Positions 27,957 through 36,906 are shown, counted from the first letter of the stretch. The stretch: DNA of 64,000 nucleotides from CAZUMJ01 sp964621605 (GCA_964621605.1 CAZUMJ010000016.1:1-64000), one strand, 5' to 3'. Translations and numbers: made by a program. The notes: generated by a model from the sequence alone, not told the origin.

Positions 27957-27989
27957 CAGCGCTCGCCCCACGCTCGCGTTCCGAGACTT

Positions 27990-28036
27990 GGCGCACGGGT
28001 CTGTCGTCGTCCACGACGGGCCCGTGCGCCGCTTTT
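27990..28036 (+). terminator. Rho-independent terminator after crotonase gene
   Basis: Ten-bp outer stem (GGCGCACGGG at 27990-27999 with its complement at 28021-28030), an inner TCGTCGT/ACGACG pairing, and a TTTT run at 28033-28036. Confidence 0.8.
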
Positions 28037-28094
28037 CGTTTGAGGGTACGGCCGAGGCCACCGTCGTGGGTGACCATCAGCCAGCGGTCGTCCC

Positions 28095-28502
28095 TCAGGT
28101 GAAGAGGTCGATGTATCCGTGCTCGTGCAGGAAGTCGGCGAGACCCGGGGCGAGCCTCCACGCCGACACCTCGTCGAGGGGCACCCACGCGACTTCAGCG
28201 GCATCATCCCCGGCAGAGGCGCGATCGTCTCCGAGGAGCACGACCTCGAAGTCGCACACCACCATGTGTGGCTCGTCGAGCAGCTCTGCGATTCCGAGCA
28301 GGCCGCCGCAAGCCCCCTCGAGTCCGGTCTCTTCCAGCAACTCCCGCACCACTGCCTCGGCCAGGGTCTCACCCCCCTCGACCTTGCCGCCGGGGATCGC
28401 CCACTCCCCCGCTGCGGGGCCATGGCCTCGGCGCACGAGGAGGATACGGTCGTCGTCGACCACGACGGCTCCGACGCCGAGGATGGGACGCGGTTCGCTC
28501 AT
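28095..28502 (-). CDS. Nudix hydrolase
   Basis: 135 residues. The complete Nudix box is present: G39, E45, R53-E54, E57-E58, G60. It hydrolyses nucleoside diphosphates linked to another moiety; a MutT-like house-cleaning role is possible but the substrate is unknown. Its ATG overlaps the GNAT gene stop by four bases (ATGA), so it is the second gene of a coupled pair. Confidence 0.92.
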   Translation of the reverse strand: MSEPRPILGVGAVVVDDDRILLVRRGHGPAAGEWAIPGGKVEGGETLAEAVVRELLEETGLEGACGGLLGIAELLDEPHMVVCDFEVVLLGDDRASAGDDAAEVAWVPLDEVSAWRLAPGLADFLHEHGYIDLFT

Positions 28503-28990
28503 GGGGTACGAGGGGTCAGGGCGCGATGCACGACGATCGCGCGCGCCACGAGTCCGGCGGTCTCGAAGAAGTTCTTGGTTGCACGGTCACCCGGCAGCGC
28601 AAGGGCGTCGATCCCCGTGCAGCCCGCACGCGTCGCCCATTCGACGACACTTGAGAGCAGCAGTTCTCCGACACCGAGCTCACGTGCGGCGTCCAGCACG
28701 AACAGCTCTGCCACTCGTGCGAGCGTCGTGCCGTCAGCAAGCGCCTCGACGAACGCGATGGCGTACCCGACCGCGAGCTCATCGAGCGACCCGACGAGAA
28801 CGAGCGCATCGGGCCGCTCCAGCAGGTCGGACACGGACAGCGGTGATGGCAGTGCGTCACGTCGCAGCCAGAGGCTTCCGCCGCGCTGATCGCGCACCGT
28901 GTCGCGAGCGGCGCTCGAGAGGTCCTCGATGGTCGAGGCATCGTCCGCCCGAGCGCGGCGTACGTGTGCCTCTGGAACGAGATCCGACAC
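28499..28990 (-). CDS. GNAT-family N-acetyltransferase
   Basis: 163 residues. The acetyl-CoA loop is seen in VAELFVLDAARELGVGELLL, followed by the typical helix and a C-terminal ATKNFFETAGL. The family acetylates amines of small molecules or proteins; no substrate is indicated. The start is GTG 28990. Translationally coupled to the Nudix gene. Confidence 0.8.
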   Translation of the reverse strand: MSDLVPEAHVRRARADDASTIEDLSSAARDTVRDQRGGSLWLRRDALPSPLSVSDLLERPDALVLVGSLDELAVGYAIAFVEALADGTTLARVAELFVLDAARELGVGELLLSSVVEWATRAGCTGIDALALPGDRATKNFFETAGLVARAIVVHRALTPRTP

Positions 28991-29015
28991 CGACTACCAC
29001 CTCATGTGCGTGCGA

Positions 29016-29522
29016 TCAGGCTTGAAGCTGGGCGATGCGACCGAGCACCGTCTTGCGGCCACGGTGTGCCTGCTCATAGCGCGCGATCGCGTCGAGCTCG
29101 TCCGGGCGCAGTCCCGCGAGCCGCGCCACGACCTGTGACGCCGCGAGGCTGTCGTACGACGGAATCGCGAGACCTGCCGCGCCGTTTTCGACCGACGCAG
29201 CGGGCGAGCTCGCAACGGGCGCGTGTGCAGGTGCCGCTGCACGCTCCGGCGCGGTGGTGGGCTGCGTGGGAGGCAGCAGCCCGAACTGCGCCAAGAGGCC
29301 TCGTGCATCGTCATGCACCTGGCCGAGGCGGTCCTCTGCTTGCTTCCGTCCCATCTGGACGGCGAACTGCCCGAGGACCCGTGCGTTGCCGACGTGGACC
29401 CGGCCCTTCTCCGCGTAGGAAGGAAGCCGCGCTGCCGCTTCGGCTAGTGCACCCAGCGGGGCATACAAGAACAGGTCGAGCGCGCGCTCGGTTGGCCGAG
29501 AAGACTCTGTCACGCCCGCCAT
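29016..29522 (-). CDS. Actinobacterial conserved protein with HRGRKTVL C-terminal motif
   Basis: 168 residues. The N-terminal half is amphipathic helix (LDLFLYAPLGALAEAAARLP), the middle is a Pro/Ala linker, and the last 50 residues carry a conserved-looking block (IPSYDSLAASQVVARLAGL, YEQAHRGRKTVLGRIAQL). Similar actinobacterial proteins have been annotated as lipid-droplet-associated; the function here is not shown. The start may be ATG 29522 or ATG 29525, with GGGGAGGG about 10 bases upstream. Confidence 0.68.
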   Translation of the reverse strand: MAGVTESSRPTERALDLFLYAPLGALAEAAARLPSYAEKGRVHVGNARVLGQFAVQMGRKQAEDRLGQVHDDARGLLAQFGLLPPTQPTTAPERAAAPAHAPVASSPAASVENGAAGLAIPSYDSLAASQVVARLAGLRPDELDAIARYEQAHRGRKTVLGRIAQLQA

Positions 29523-29539
29523 CATGGCCGATACGCCCT

Positions 29540-29559
29540 CCCCGGGCGAATGCCCGGGG
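29540..29559 (-). terminator. Hairpin after DUF4193 gene
   Basis: Perfect 8-bp stem (CCCCGGGC with its complement) and a GAAT loop, between the DUF4193 stop and the next gene on the minus strand. No T-run. Confidence 0.5.
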
Positions 29560-29571
29560 CCCGACAACTCG

Positions 29572-30072
29572 CTACACGCAGTCGGTGCAGAGCTGGTGCT
29601 TCGGGTCCGCGAGCTGCGACGGGTGCTTCACGAGGAAGCAGGACTGGCAGACGAACTCGTCAGGACGCTTCGGGGGCACCCGGTTTGCCGAGTTGGTCCG
29701 GTCTTCGGTGTCGAGGGCGACCTCGTCTTCCTCGTCGTCCTCGTCGGTGCCGGCGGCGATGCGGTCACGCAGGATGGTGTCGAGGTCCTCCTCGACGTCG
29801 TCGGCGTCGAAGTCGTCCTCTTCGTCGTCGTCGTCGCCATCGCCATGCGGGCGAGAAGGCTTTGCCGGTGCCGGAACGTCGTCGAGGTCACCTTCGTCGT
29901 CGTCGTCACCTTCGCCGTCGAAGACCGGATCGATCTCTTCTCCCTCGAGGTCGTCCTCCTCGAGGTCGTCGTCCTCCAGGACGCCGTCGCCAAGATCCTC
30001 GTCCTCGAGGTCGCCGTCGCCGAGTTCCTCGTCGAACTCGGACTCGTCGTCGATCAGCTCGTCGTCAGCCAT
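29572..30072 (-). CDS. DUF4193 family protein with long acidic N-terminus
   Basis: 166 residues. The conserved C-terminal zinc-knuckle is DEFVCQSCFLVKH followed by LCTDCV at the very end. Residues 1-115 are extremely acidic (runs of Asp and Glu), making the protein about 60 residues longer than the usual family member. Actinobacterial DUF4193 proteins (for example Rv2699c) have no established function. The acidic tract produces the TCG/GTC-rich DNA of this region. It lies alone, with a hairpin downstream. Confidence 0.8.
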   Translation of the reverse strand: MADDELIDDESEFDEELGDGDLEDEDLGDGVLEDDDLEEDDLEGEEIDPVFDGEGDDDDEGDLDDVPAPAKPSRPHGDGDDDDEEDDFDADDVEEDLDTILRDRIAAGTDEDDEEDEVALDTEDRTNSANRVPPKRPDEFVCQSCFLVKHPSQLADPKHQLCTDCV

Positions 30073-30236
30073 GGTGTCCTTCGGTGGTGCCGCCGGCGGG
30101 CGGTCGCCGCTTGCGGGTGATCGGATCGGGGCGGGGACGGACCCGCGGATCGGGGATGATACGCCGTACAGCGGGCATTACCGCACATCCCTTCCAAAGT
30201 CATGCGTGCCGCGTGTCACGGGCTCCTCCCGGGTGG

Positions 30237-31865
30237 TCAGAAGCCCTGTGCAGCCTGCCTGGCGGCACGACGCCGTTCCCCGTCGAGGCGTCCGAGCGCT
30301 GGGCCGTCGCCATGGTCGACGAAGCGCATCATCGCAGCGACGGCGTGATGGCCTGCCTGGTCCGCGATGAGGCGATGCATCTGCTGCGCAACGCGGCGAT
30401 ACGCGGGGTGACCTTGCGGCATGGTGCGCAGCTCGAGCACGTGCATCGCCTCGCGTGCGTTGAGCTGCAACACGAAGCGGAGACGGAACGCGAGCGAGAC
30501 CGCGTACGCGGCCTGCTCGGGAAAGCCTGCGACGAGGTCGTCGTACAACGCCCCAGACCGCGCCATCGCCTCGTCGAACTCGGCACCAACACCCGCATCA
30601 ACCACCGCGGGAGGGCGCACGTACCCGTGCCGTGGCGTGAGTGCCTGCCATTCAACCGTCAACATGCGGTGACGTTGCAGGTCCCGAAATGCCCCATAGT
30701 CGGCAAGGACGTCGAATCGGTACACGAGACGCTCCAACGCGCGACCTGGCTTGTGGCGGCGGTTGCGGCGGTCGCCGACGTATGCCTGGACGATCTCCAT
30801 GCGTTCAGCAGGGCTGAGGGCTCGAACCCGATCCTCGATGTCGCGCTCAGAACGCCAGGAGTACGGGTAGAGCATCGCGGTGAGGAGCTTCACCTCTGCG
30901 TCAGGATCGAAATGCGTCAGCGTGACGTCCGCGGCGTCGACCGACGCAGGGACCGATGCGTTGTCGTCGCTGCCCAGCATCCGGGAGGTGACCTCAGCCA
31001 TCGCCTCCTGCCGATCGGAGAGGTACCCGCTCCACAGTTCACCGCGGTCGGGCATGTCGACCCGGCGCAAGAAGGACGGGATCACCTTTCGGAGCTCGTG
31101 CAGCATCAGGGCGGCATAGGAGCGCGCCTCGGGCAACGGATGCGCTCGCATGCGCAGCAGCAGCTGCTCGTAGCCCTGGCCGGTTCCGTAGATGCCGAGG
31201 TTCGACAGCGATGCTCCTGGCAGGATGCCGCGCGCCGCGTCGAACGCCCGGGCGCGGATTGCCTGCCGGTACACGAAGTCTGAGTCGCCGTCCGCTTTCG
31301 GCACCTGCGCACGGAAGTACTCCTGCAGTCGTGGAACGAGGGTCGCGTACGTATCGAACAGGCGATCCATGTCGCCCACGTAGCGCGTGCCGAAAGGCGA
31401 CGCGAGGAGCGCGGGGTCTCGGTAGTAGCGGTAGCGGCCACCCAAGCGGCTGTCGTAGGCGATGTAGCGAGTCGATTGCTCCAGGTACGACATCAACCGG
31501 CCGCGTTCCAACACCTTCGTCAGCAGGTTCGACGCCTGTTCGCACGCCAGGTGCACGCCCCCGAGTTGCGCTACCGAATCGTCGCCGTAGTCGACGAAGA
31601 CGCGCTCATAGAGTTGCTCGGCGCGTGCAAGCCCGACCGTCGCGTCGACGCCAGCGTCGCCGGCAATGTCGAGGTCACCCAGAAACTCGTCGAGGAAGAG
31701 CCGCCGAAGGCTCTTGGAAGACCGGGAGTAGCGGGCGAACAAGGCCCCCTTGACCACCTCGGGCAGGTTCACGAGTGCGAACACCGGCCCGTCGAGGTTC
31801 GTGAAGTAGCGGCGCAGAACGTCGGCCTCTTCGGCGGTGAACTCCTCGGAGACGTACACGGCCAC
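30237..31865 (-). CDS. Double-length ThyX-like (FAD-dependent thymidylate synthase family) protein
   Basis: 542 residues, about twice a normal ThyX. Both halves show ThyX-like helical and motif patterns: residues 38-60 (FARYSRSSKSLRRLF) and 80-150 (FVDYGDDSVAQLGG, EQSTRYIAYD) in the first; DLQRHRMLTVEWQALTPRHGY and LRFVLQLNAREAMHVLELR in the second. In genuine ThyX the RHRxxS signature binds dUMP and flavin. Here the second half has RHR without the serine, and the first half lacks RHR, so catalysis is uncertain. TAGAGT lies 6 bases before the GTG start. Confidence 0.8.
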   Translation of the reverse strand: MAVYVSEEFTAEEADVLRRYFTNLDGPVFALVNLPEVVKGALFARYSRSSKSLRRLFLDEFLGDLDIAGDAGVDATVGLARAEQLYERVFVDYGDDSVAQLGGVHLACEQASNLLTKVLERGRLMSYLEQSTRYIAYDSRLGGRYRYYRDPALLASPFGTRYVGDMDRLFDTYATLVPRLQEYFRAQVPKADGDSDFVYRQAIRARAFDAARGILPGASLSNLGIYGTGQGYEQLLLRMRAHPLPEARSYAALMLHELRKVIPSFLRRVDMPDRGELWSGYLSDRQEAMAEVTSRMLGSDDNASVPASVDAADVTLTHFDPDAEVKLLTAMLYPYSWRSERDIEDRVRALSPAERMEIVQAYVGDRRNRRHKPGRALERLVYRFDVLADYGAFRDLQRHRMLTVEWQALTPRHGYVRPPAVVDAGVGAEFDEAMARSGALYDDLVAGFPEQAAYAVSLAFRLRFVLQLNAREAMHVLELRTMPQGHPAYRRVAQQMHRLIADQAGHHAVAAMMRFVDHGDGPALGRLDGERRRAARQAAQGF

Positions 31866-31871
31866 GGCAGG

Positions 31872-31877
31872 ACTCTA
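31872..31877 (-). promoter_or_regulatory. -10-like TAGAGT, 6 nt before ThyX-like start
   Basis: No Shine-Dalgarno lies between it and the GTG at 31865. Confidence 0.42.
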
Positions 31878-31906
31878 GGGTCCGGTCCTGGCTCGTTCGG
31901 GGACCG

Positions 31907-33115
31907 TCAGGCGTCGGCCGCCCGACGCCGAGCGTGTCCGTCGCGCACGCTCCGAACCAGCTCCGGATCTTGCCAGAGGTCCAGCGCGATGAGCGCCAAC
32001 GCCTTGGCACCGTCTTCGATCGCGAGCGCCGCCTCGGGTCCGCCAGCCGCCCGTGCAAAGTCGGCTGTGTGGATGGCGACCCCGGGCGGAGCGATCGCGA
32101 TCATCGGATGGATCGACGGCACCACCTGGCTGACGTTGCCCATGTCGGTCGAGCCAGCGACACGAGCCTCTCCTGGCTTGGCGACCGTGCGACCGAGCCT
32201 GCTCGCATGCGCGACGTAGCGCTCGACCAGGAGGGGGTCGTCATCCATCTCGGCATAGGTCGGGCGTGGCCAGCTGATCTCGATGCTGCACCCGGCGGCG
32301 TCCGCACCTGCGGTGAGGCAGGCCACCACGCGTTCCTTCAACGCGTTGAGGCCCGCGGTGGTCGGCGACCGAACGAACCAGGTTGCAGCGGCGGTCGCCG
32401 GGACCACGTTCGCCGCGCTGCCCCCGTCGGTGAAGATGCCGTGGACGCGCTCGGTCGGCAGGATGTGCTGGCGAAGCGCCGCAACGTTCTGATAGCCGAG
32501 GACCGCGGCGTCGAGGGCGTTTCTGCCGAGGTGGGGCGCCGCCGCGGCATGCGCGGCCACGCCGTGATAGGTCACGTCGGCCTGAGAGATGGCCAAGGTG
32601 TCCATGTTCGTGAGATCAGCATCAGCTGGGTGCACCATGAGTGCCGCGGCGAGGCCGTCAAAGGCACCACGGTCGATGAGGTGGACCTTTCCCCCGCCGC
32701 CCTCCTCTGCTGGCGTCCCGAGGACGACAACCTGACCACCGGCTGCAGCAGCGACGGCTCCCGCGCCGACCGCAGCCCCCGCCGCGATCGCCGCGATGAC
32801 GTTGTGGCCACACGCGTGGCCGAGACCGGGCAGCGCGTCGTACTCGGCCAGGAACGCCACACGGGGACCATCCGTACCGATCCGGGCATCGAACGCCGTC
32901 GCCAGCCCGTAGGCAGCTCGCGTGACGGCGTAGCCCGCCCCCTCGAGAAGCTCGCACAGCCGGTCGTGCGCGTGGTGCTCGTCGAAGCCGAGTTCGGGAG
33001 TGGCGTGGAGGGAACCGGCGAGTGCGACAAGTTGCGGGAGGGCGGCATCGATCGCAGCGATGGCGGCACTGGCTGCGCTGTCAGTGCCAGAGGTCGGTTG
33101 AGCGGTGGCGGACAT
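31907..33115 (-). CDS. M20-family amidohydrolase/peptidase
   Basis: 402 residues. Metal-binding motifs GLGHACGHNV and the catalytic glutamate in GTPAEEGGGGK are present, with an inserted dimerisation domain in the middle. It resembles aminobenzoyl-glutamate or N-acyl-amino-acid hydrolases that release amino acids from amide conjugates in the cytoplasm. The substrate is not determined. The gene follows the zinc-type dehydrogenase at a distance of 11 bases. Confidence 0.9.
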   Translation of the reverse strand: MSATAQPTSGTDSAASAAIAAIDAALPQLVALAGSLHATPELGFDEHHAHDRLCELLEGAGYAVTRAAYGLATAFDARIGTDGPRVAFLAEYDALPGLGHACGHNVIAAIAAGAAVGAGAVAAAAGGQVVVLGTPAEEGGGGKVHLIDRGAFDGLAAALMVHPADADLTNMDTLAISQADVTYHGVAAHAAAAPHLGRNALDAAVLGYQNVAALRQHILPTERVHGIFTDGGSAANVVPATAAATWFVRSPTTAGLNALKERVVACLTAGADAAGCSIEISWPRPTYAEMDDDPLLVERYVAHASRLGRTVAKPGEARVAGSTDMGNVSQVVPSIHPMIAIAPPGVAIHTADFARAAGGPEAALAIEDGAKALALIALDLWQDPELVRSVRDGHARRRAADA

Positions 33116-33123
33116 CGCGGCCG

Positions 33124-33129
33124 ACGCTA
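33124..33129 (-). promoter_or_regulatory. -10-like TAGCGT that begins with the upstream gene's stop codon
   Basis: The first three bases (33129-33127) are the TAG stop of the dehydrogenase gene. The M20 ATG follows after 8 bases. Confidence 0.4.
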
Positions 33130-34110
33130 GTCGTGGCGTAGGACGATCTTTCCGAACTGGTCGCCCCTGCGCAGCAGCTCAAGCGCTGCCGGATAGTCGG
33201 CGAGCGGGAACGTTGCCGCGATCGGAATCGCCAGGTCCGCGCCGACGAGGTCGGTGACGGACGCGAACTCTTCGTAGCTGCCCATCGTCGCGCCGATGAT
33301 CTCGTGCTGCTTGAAGAACAGGCGTGGGAGGTTCAGGGTCACCTCTGACCCGGAGGTTCCACCGGCGACGACCAGCCGGCCACCCGGAGCCAGCGCCCGG
33401 ATGCTTCGGTCCCACGTTGCGGGGCCGACCGTCTCGACAACGACGTCCGCGCGCACGTCCCACTCCTCCACTGAGTGGAAGGTGCGCGCAACCCCGAGCG
33501 AGGTGGCCTGCGCTCGCTTCGATTCCTGGGTAGAGGTAGCGACGACGTGGGCACCCATCCGTACGCCAAGGGCGGCCGCTGCCACCCCTACCCCACCTCC
33601 CACGCCGACGACGAGCAGCGTCTCTCCGGCACGCAACCGAGCGCGACGCAGCATGCGCCATGCCGTGAGATAGGCAACTCCGTACGCGGCACATTCCTCC
33701 CAGGATCGGCCCTCGGGCTTGGGGACGACGTTCCGCTCGGGGAGCACGACGAGCTCGGCGTGGCCGCCCCAACGGTGTTCTCCGACGATCTGCAAACCAG
33801 GACCGATCGGCGCGTCGATCCCTCGTGCCACGACCTCGGGAAGCGGGCACACGGCAGGATTCACCACCACCTGGTCACCGACCTTCAGCGACGTCACGAG
33901 CTCGCCGATCGCCGCAACTGTCCCTGCCACGTCGCAACCGGGGACATGCGGCAACGTCGGCCGCGGCAGGCCCTTCATCAGCCAGAGGTCCATATGGTTC
34001 AGCGACGATGCAACCACGCGGACCGCCACATCCTGGGGTCCCGGTTTCGGGTCGTCCAGCTCGCCCCACGCGTACGTGCCGGGGCTCTCAGAGAGGATCC
34101 AAGCCTTCAC
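33127..34110 (-). CDS. Zinc-type alcohol dehydrogenase / quinone oxidoreductase family protein
   Basis: 327 residues of the MDR superfamily. The N-terminal GroES-like domain has LPHVPGCDVAGTV, and the Rossmann part has LLVVGVGGGVGVAAAAL. The four structural-zinc cysteines are not all present, so it may be a zinc-independent NADPH:quinone reductase-like enzyme. The start is GTG 34110; the frame is open upstream without family similarity. Confidence 0.87.
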   Translation of the reverse strand: MKAWILSESPGTYAWGELDDPKPGPQDVAVRVVASSLNHMDLWLMKGLPRPTLPHVPGCDVAGTVAAIGELVTSLKVGDQVVVNPAVCPLPEVVARGIDAPIGPGLQIVGEHRWGGHAELVVLPERNVVPKPEGRSWEECAAYGVAYLTAWRMLRRARLRAGETLLVVGVGGGVGVAAAALGVRMGAHVVATSTQESKRAQATSLGVARTFHSVEEWDVRADVVVETVGPATWDRSIRALAPGGRLVVAGGTSGSEVTLNLPRLFFKQHEIIGATMGSYEEFASVTDLVGADLAIPIAATFPLADYPAALELLRRGDQFGKIVLRHD

Positions 34111-34118
34111 GAGGCAGC

Positions 34119-34124
34119 ACGGTA
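34119..34124 (-). promoter_or_regulatory. -10-like TACCGT, 8 nt before dehydrogenase start
   Basis: The only promoter-like element in the 64-base gap after the DAG-kinase-like gene. Confidence 0.38.
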
Positions 34125-34174
34125 GCGGCGCGCGAGGCCCGCACGACGCGGCGTAGCACGAGCGCCGGAATCGA

Positions 34175-34786
34175 TCAGACGACGACCTGGAGGGCGTCGG
34201 GCTCGACCCTGAGTGCGATGGCACGTACCCGACCCATCGGCTCCCCATCGAGGGAGACAGGCCGCGGCTTGTCGAACTCTTCCAGCAGGTGCGCCACGCG
34301 AGAGGTCCGCAAGCTCGGATGGGGCAGGTGGCTGCCGGTAGGCAGCCGGCGTCGAGCCTTCAATCGCTCGCCCAACGGAAGCGAGCCCGCGGTGACATCG
34401 ACCATGCCATCGTTGGGGTGGCCTCGTGGGGCCAGATCCCACGCCCCGAGGAACTCCGCGTTCATCGCCGCAAGGCAGGGGCCGCTCCACCCGCGTCCGC
34501 GGCACACCAGATGCGCGACGAACCAGTGCTGCCGACCGTCGAGCAGGACCGACACGACATCGACCGAGAGGCGCAGTCGATCCGCATCGACGCCTGGCGC
34601 GACGGTGCCCGCACCTCCGAGGGTGCGGCAGAGGTCTCCCCCGGTCAGCCCCACGATCCCGAGCGGCTCCGCGGCTCTCCGACGTTGTTCGACGTAGGTT
34701 CGCAGCGACCGGTCAGAGGTGAACACGGGTGCGTCGCGTGGCAGCCCACCGGGCTCACCCCACGCCTCACCCTTGCGAACCGTCAC
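34175..34786 (-). CDS. Short diacylglycerol/lipid-kinase-like protein
   Basis: 203 residues. The C-terminal half resembles the beta-sandwich lobe of the DAG kinase/YegS family (HPNDGMVDVTAG and SLDGEPMG). The first 70 residues contain GLTGGDLCRTLGG instead of a normal GGDGT nucleotide loop, and most of the N-terminal lobe is missing, so kinase activity is doubtful. The GTG start overlaps the helicase stop by four bases (GTGA), so it is the last gene of the tat-helicase transcript. Confidence 0.65.
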   Translation of the reverse strand: MTVRKGEAWGEPGGLPRDAPVFTSDRSLRTYVEQRRRAAEPLGIVGLTGGDLCRTLGGAGTVAPGVDADRLRLSVDVVSVLLDGRQHWFVAHLVCRGRGWSGPCLAAMNAEFLGAWDLAPRGHPNDGMVDVTAGSLPLGERLKARRRLPTGSHLPHPSLRTSRVAHLLEEFDKPRPVSLDGEPMGRVRAIALRVEPDALQVVV

Positions 34787-36906
34787 GACCCCCGACCCAC
34801 GTCGGCTTGCTCTGCCACCACGACTCCCCGCCGAAGCGCGTCGACGCACGTGCGTGCGCTGACCCGTGTGGCCGGCAGAGGAGCGCGCATCGCAAGTTGC
34901 TGGAGCAGATCTGCAAGGACGCGGAAGTTGCGTACCGCGTCCCCGCCCGACAGATCGACGAGGTCGAACACCTCCGCAAGATCCGCGCCGCACGCCCAGG
35001 CGCCCGCGGCCAGCACGAACGTCGCGTCGGGTTCGCGCGTGAGAGGGAGGCCCAGCTGACGCTCATCGGATCGCAGCCGAGCGGCGATCGCACAGAGCGC
35101 ATCGAATCGCGCCCTCACGGCATCGTTCGGAAACCCAGGTGGCGGTGGTGGCTGACGCGACCGGTGTTCGTAGGTCGTGCACGACAACACCGCTGCCAAG
35201 TCGGGAACCGTGAGGTCGTCGAGCACGCCGTCGGCCAGCGCAGTCGCGACGAGCAGGTCCGACTCGTGGTAGATGCCGGCAAGCACTCGTCCACGGTTGG
35301 TGAGTGCCCATCCGTCGAGCATCTCCCACGCTTCGAGCACCCGCAGGACGTGCTCGAAGCGGGTGACGAGGCCTCCTTCTGTCGCGGCCAGTCGGCGTTC
35401 CACCTCTGCGCGCGCTGCGATCGCCGCATCGCTTGCGGCCTCGTCGCGCGGTGCACGCATGCGCGCAAGCTCCTCATGCAACCGCGCGCGCTCGTTCGCT
35501 TGTTGGAAGGAAGCGAACGAGGCGTCGATCGTGGCCCGTGCTTCGCGCGCGGTGCGCGTCCTGACGAGGTTGACCGCCATGTTGTATGTCGGGCGAAATG
35601 CCGACTGCAGCGGAAACGTTTCGGTCGCGGCAAGGGACGCCAACTCGCCGAAGGTGCCGTACGGCGACCACAGGGTGAAGACATGGCCCTCATCGTCGAG
35701 GCCGCGACGACCGGCCCGACCGCTCGCTTGCGTATAGGCAGCCGGGGTGAGGAGCTCGTGTCGCGCACCGGTGAACTTGGTGAGGCTCTCCAACACGACG
35801 GACCGAGCAGGCATGTTGACGCCGAGCGCCAGGGTCTCCGTTGCGAACACCACCTTGACGAGCCCCGCCGCAAAGCACTCCTCCACCGCCTCCTTGAATG
35901 CTGGGACGAGGCCGGCATGGTGTGCTGCGACCCCGACGCGCAACGCCGCTCGGAACCCGTCAGCGTCGAGGGCCTCGCATTCCTCGACGCTGAGCACGCT
36001 GAGGTGCCGCGCGACGATGCGATCGATCTTTCGGCGCGCTGCCGTCGTCGTGGGCACACCCCCCGCGTCGCGCAGCGCCCGCATCGCATCGCTGCACCCC
36101 GCCCGGCTGAAGATGAACACGATCGCGGGAAGCAGCCCTGCCCGATCGAGGTAGGCGACGACCTCGGCACGTCGTGGCGTACGTCGTTGTGTGGGAGGCC
36201 CATGACGGCTTTGCCGAGTGCCACCCCCGCCGGCCTCGTCTCGTGCAAGACCCGTCGGATTCGGGAGCCCGTCAACCAAGACATCGACAGCCGTGAGGGT
36301 CCGGCCTCCACGTCGCGCCTCCAGCAGGTGATGGTGGAGCGGGACCGGACGAGCCGTCGTCAAGACCACATCGGTGGATCCTCGAACCGCGGTCAGCCAT
36401 GCAGCGAGCTCCGACGCGTTGGCCACCGTTGCCGAGAGGCAGACGAGGTGCACCCACCGCGGCGTGTGCAGCACGACCTCCTCCCACACCGCACCGCGAT
36501 AGGGGTCCTGGAGGAAGTGCACCTCGTCCAGGACCACCCAACCGACGTCGCGTAGTCGGTCGGCGGTGCCGTACAGCATGTTGCGGAGCACCTCCGTGGT
36601 CATCACCACCACGGCTGCGTCGGGTCGCAGCACACGGTCTCCGGTGAGCAGCCCCACGTTGGACTCTCCGTAGCATCGACAGAGATCGCGGTACTTCTGG
36701 TTCGACAGCGCCTTCACCGGCGTCGTGTAGAACGCGCGCCTCCCTGCGGCGAGCGCCACCTCGATCGCATGCTCAGCCACGAGCGTCTTGCCCGCGCCCG
36801 TAGGTGCGGCAACCAACACCGACCTTCCGGCGTCGATCGCGTGGAAGGCGTCGAGCTGGAAGGGGTCCGGCTCGACCGACCACGGGGCCGCTCGGGGGAC
36901 CGTCAC
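34783..36906 (-). CDS. helY: Ski2-like DEAD/DEAH-box helicase (HelY family)
   Basis: 707 residues. Motif I is APTGAGKTLVAEH, motif II is VVLDEVHFLQDP, motif III is CLSATVAN and motif VI is QASGRAGRRGLDDEG. A C-terminal DSHCT-type helical domain (VDLSGGDAVRNFRVLADLLQQL) follows. HelY-like proteins are RNA/DNA helicases related to Mtr4/Ski2; their bacterial role is not settled. It is shorter than the about 900-residue mycobacterial protein. The start is GTG 36906, overlapping the tatC stop (GTGA). The order tatA/B-tatC-helY is the same as in mycobacteria. Confidence 0.92.
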   Translation of the reverse strand: MTVPRAAPWSVEPDPFQLDAFHAIDAGRSVLVAAPTGAGKTLVAEHAIEVALAAGRRAFYTTPVKALSNQKYRDLCRCYGESNVGLLTGDRVLRPDAAVVVMTTEVLRNMLYGTADRLRDVGWVVLDEVHFLQDPYRGAVWEEVVLHTPRWVHLVCLSATVANASELAAWLTAVRGSTDVVLTTARPVPLHHHLLEARRGGRTLTAVDVLVDGLPNPTGLARDEAGGGGTRQSRHGPPTQRRTPRRAEVVAYLDRAGLLPAIVFIFSRAGCSDAMRALRDAGGVPTTTAARRKIDRIVARHLSVLSVEECEALDADGFRAALRVGVAAHHAGLVPAFKEAVEECFAAGLVKVVFATETLALGVNMPARSVVLESLTKFTGARHELLTPAAYTQASGRAGRRGLDDEGHVFTLWSPYGTFGELASLAATETFPLQSAFRPTYNMAVNLVRTRTAREARATIDASFASFQQANERARLHEELARMRAPRDEAASDAAIAARAEVERRLAATEGGLVTRFEHVLRVLEAWEMLDGWALTNRGRVLAGIYHESDLLVATALADGVLDDLTVPDLAAVLSCTTYEHRSRQPPPPPGFPNDAVRARFDALCAIAARLRSDERQLGLPLTREPDATFVLAAGAWACGADLAEVFDLVDLSGGDAVRNFRVLADLLQQLAMRAPLPATRVSARTCVDALRRGVVVAEQADVGRGS

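Noticed and set aside
29720..30060. TCG/GTC-rich stretch resembling a microsatellite
   Set aside because: Explained by codons for Asp/Glu runs in the DUF4193 protein.
29550..31283. 577-residue plus-strand frame opposite DUF4193 and the ThyX-like gene
   Set aside because: Its first half is only the reverse reading of the acidic tract; no domain.
34729..36555. 608-residue plus-strand frame opposite the helicase
   Set aside because: The helicase has all motifs in the opposite frame; this one has none.
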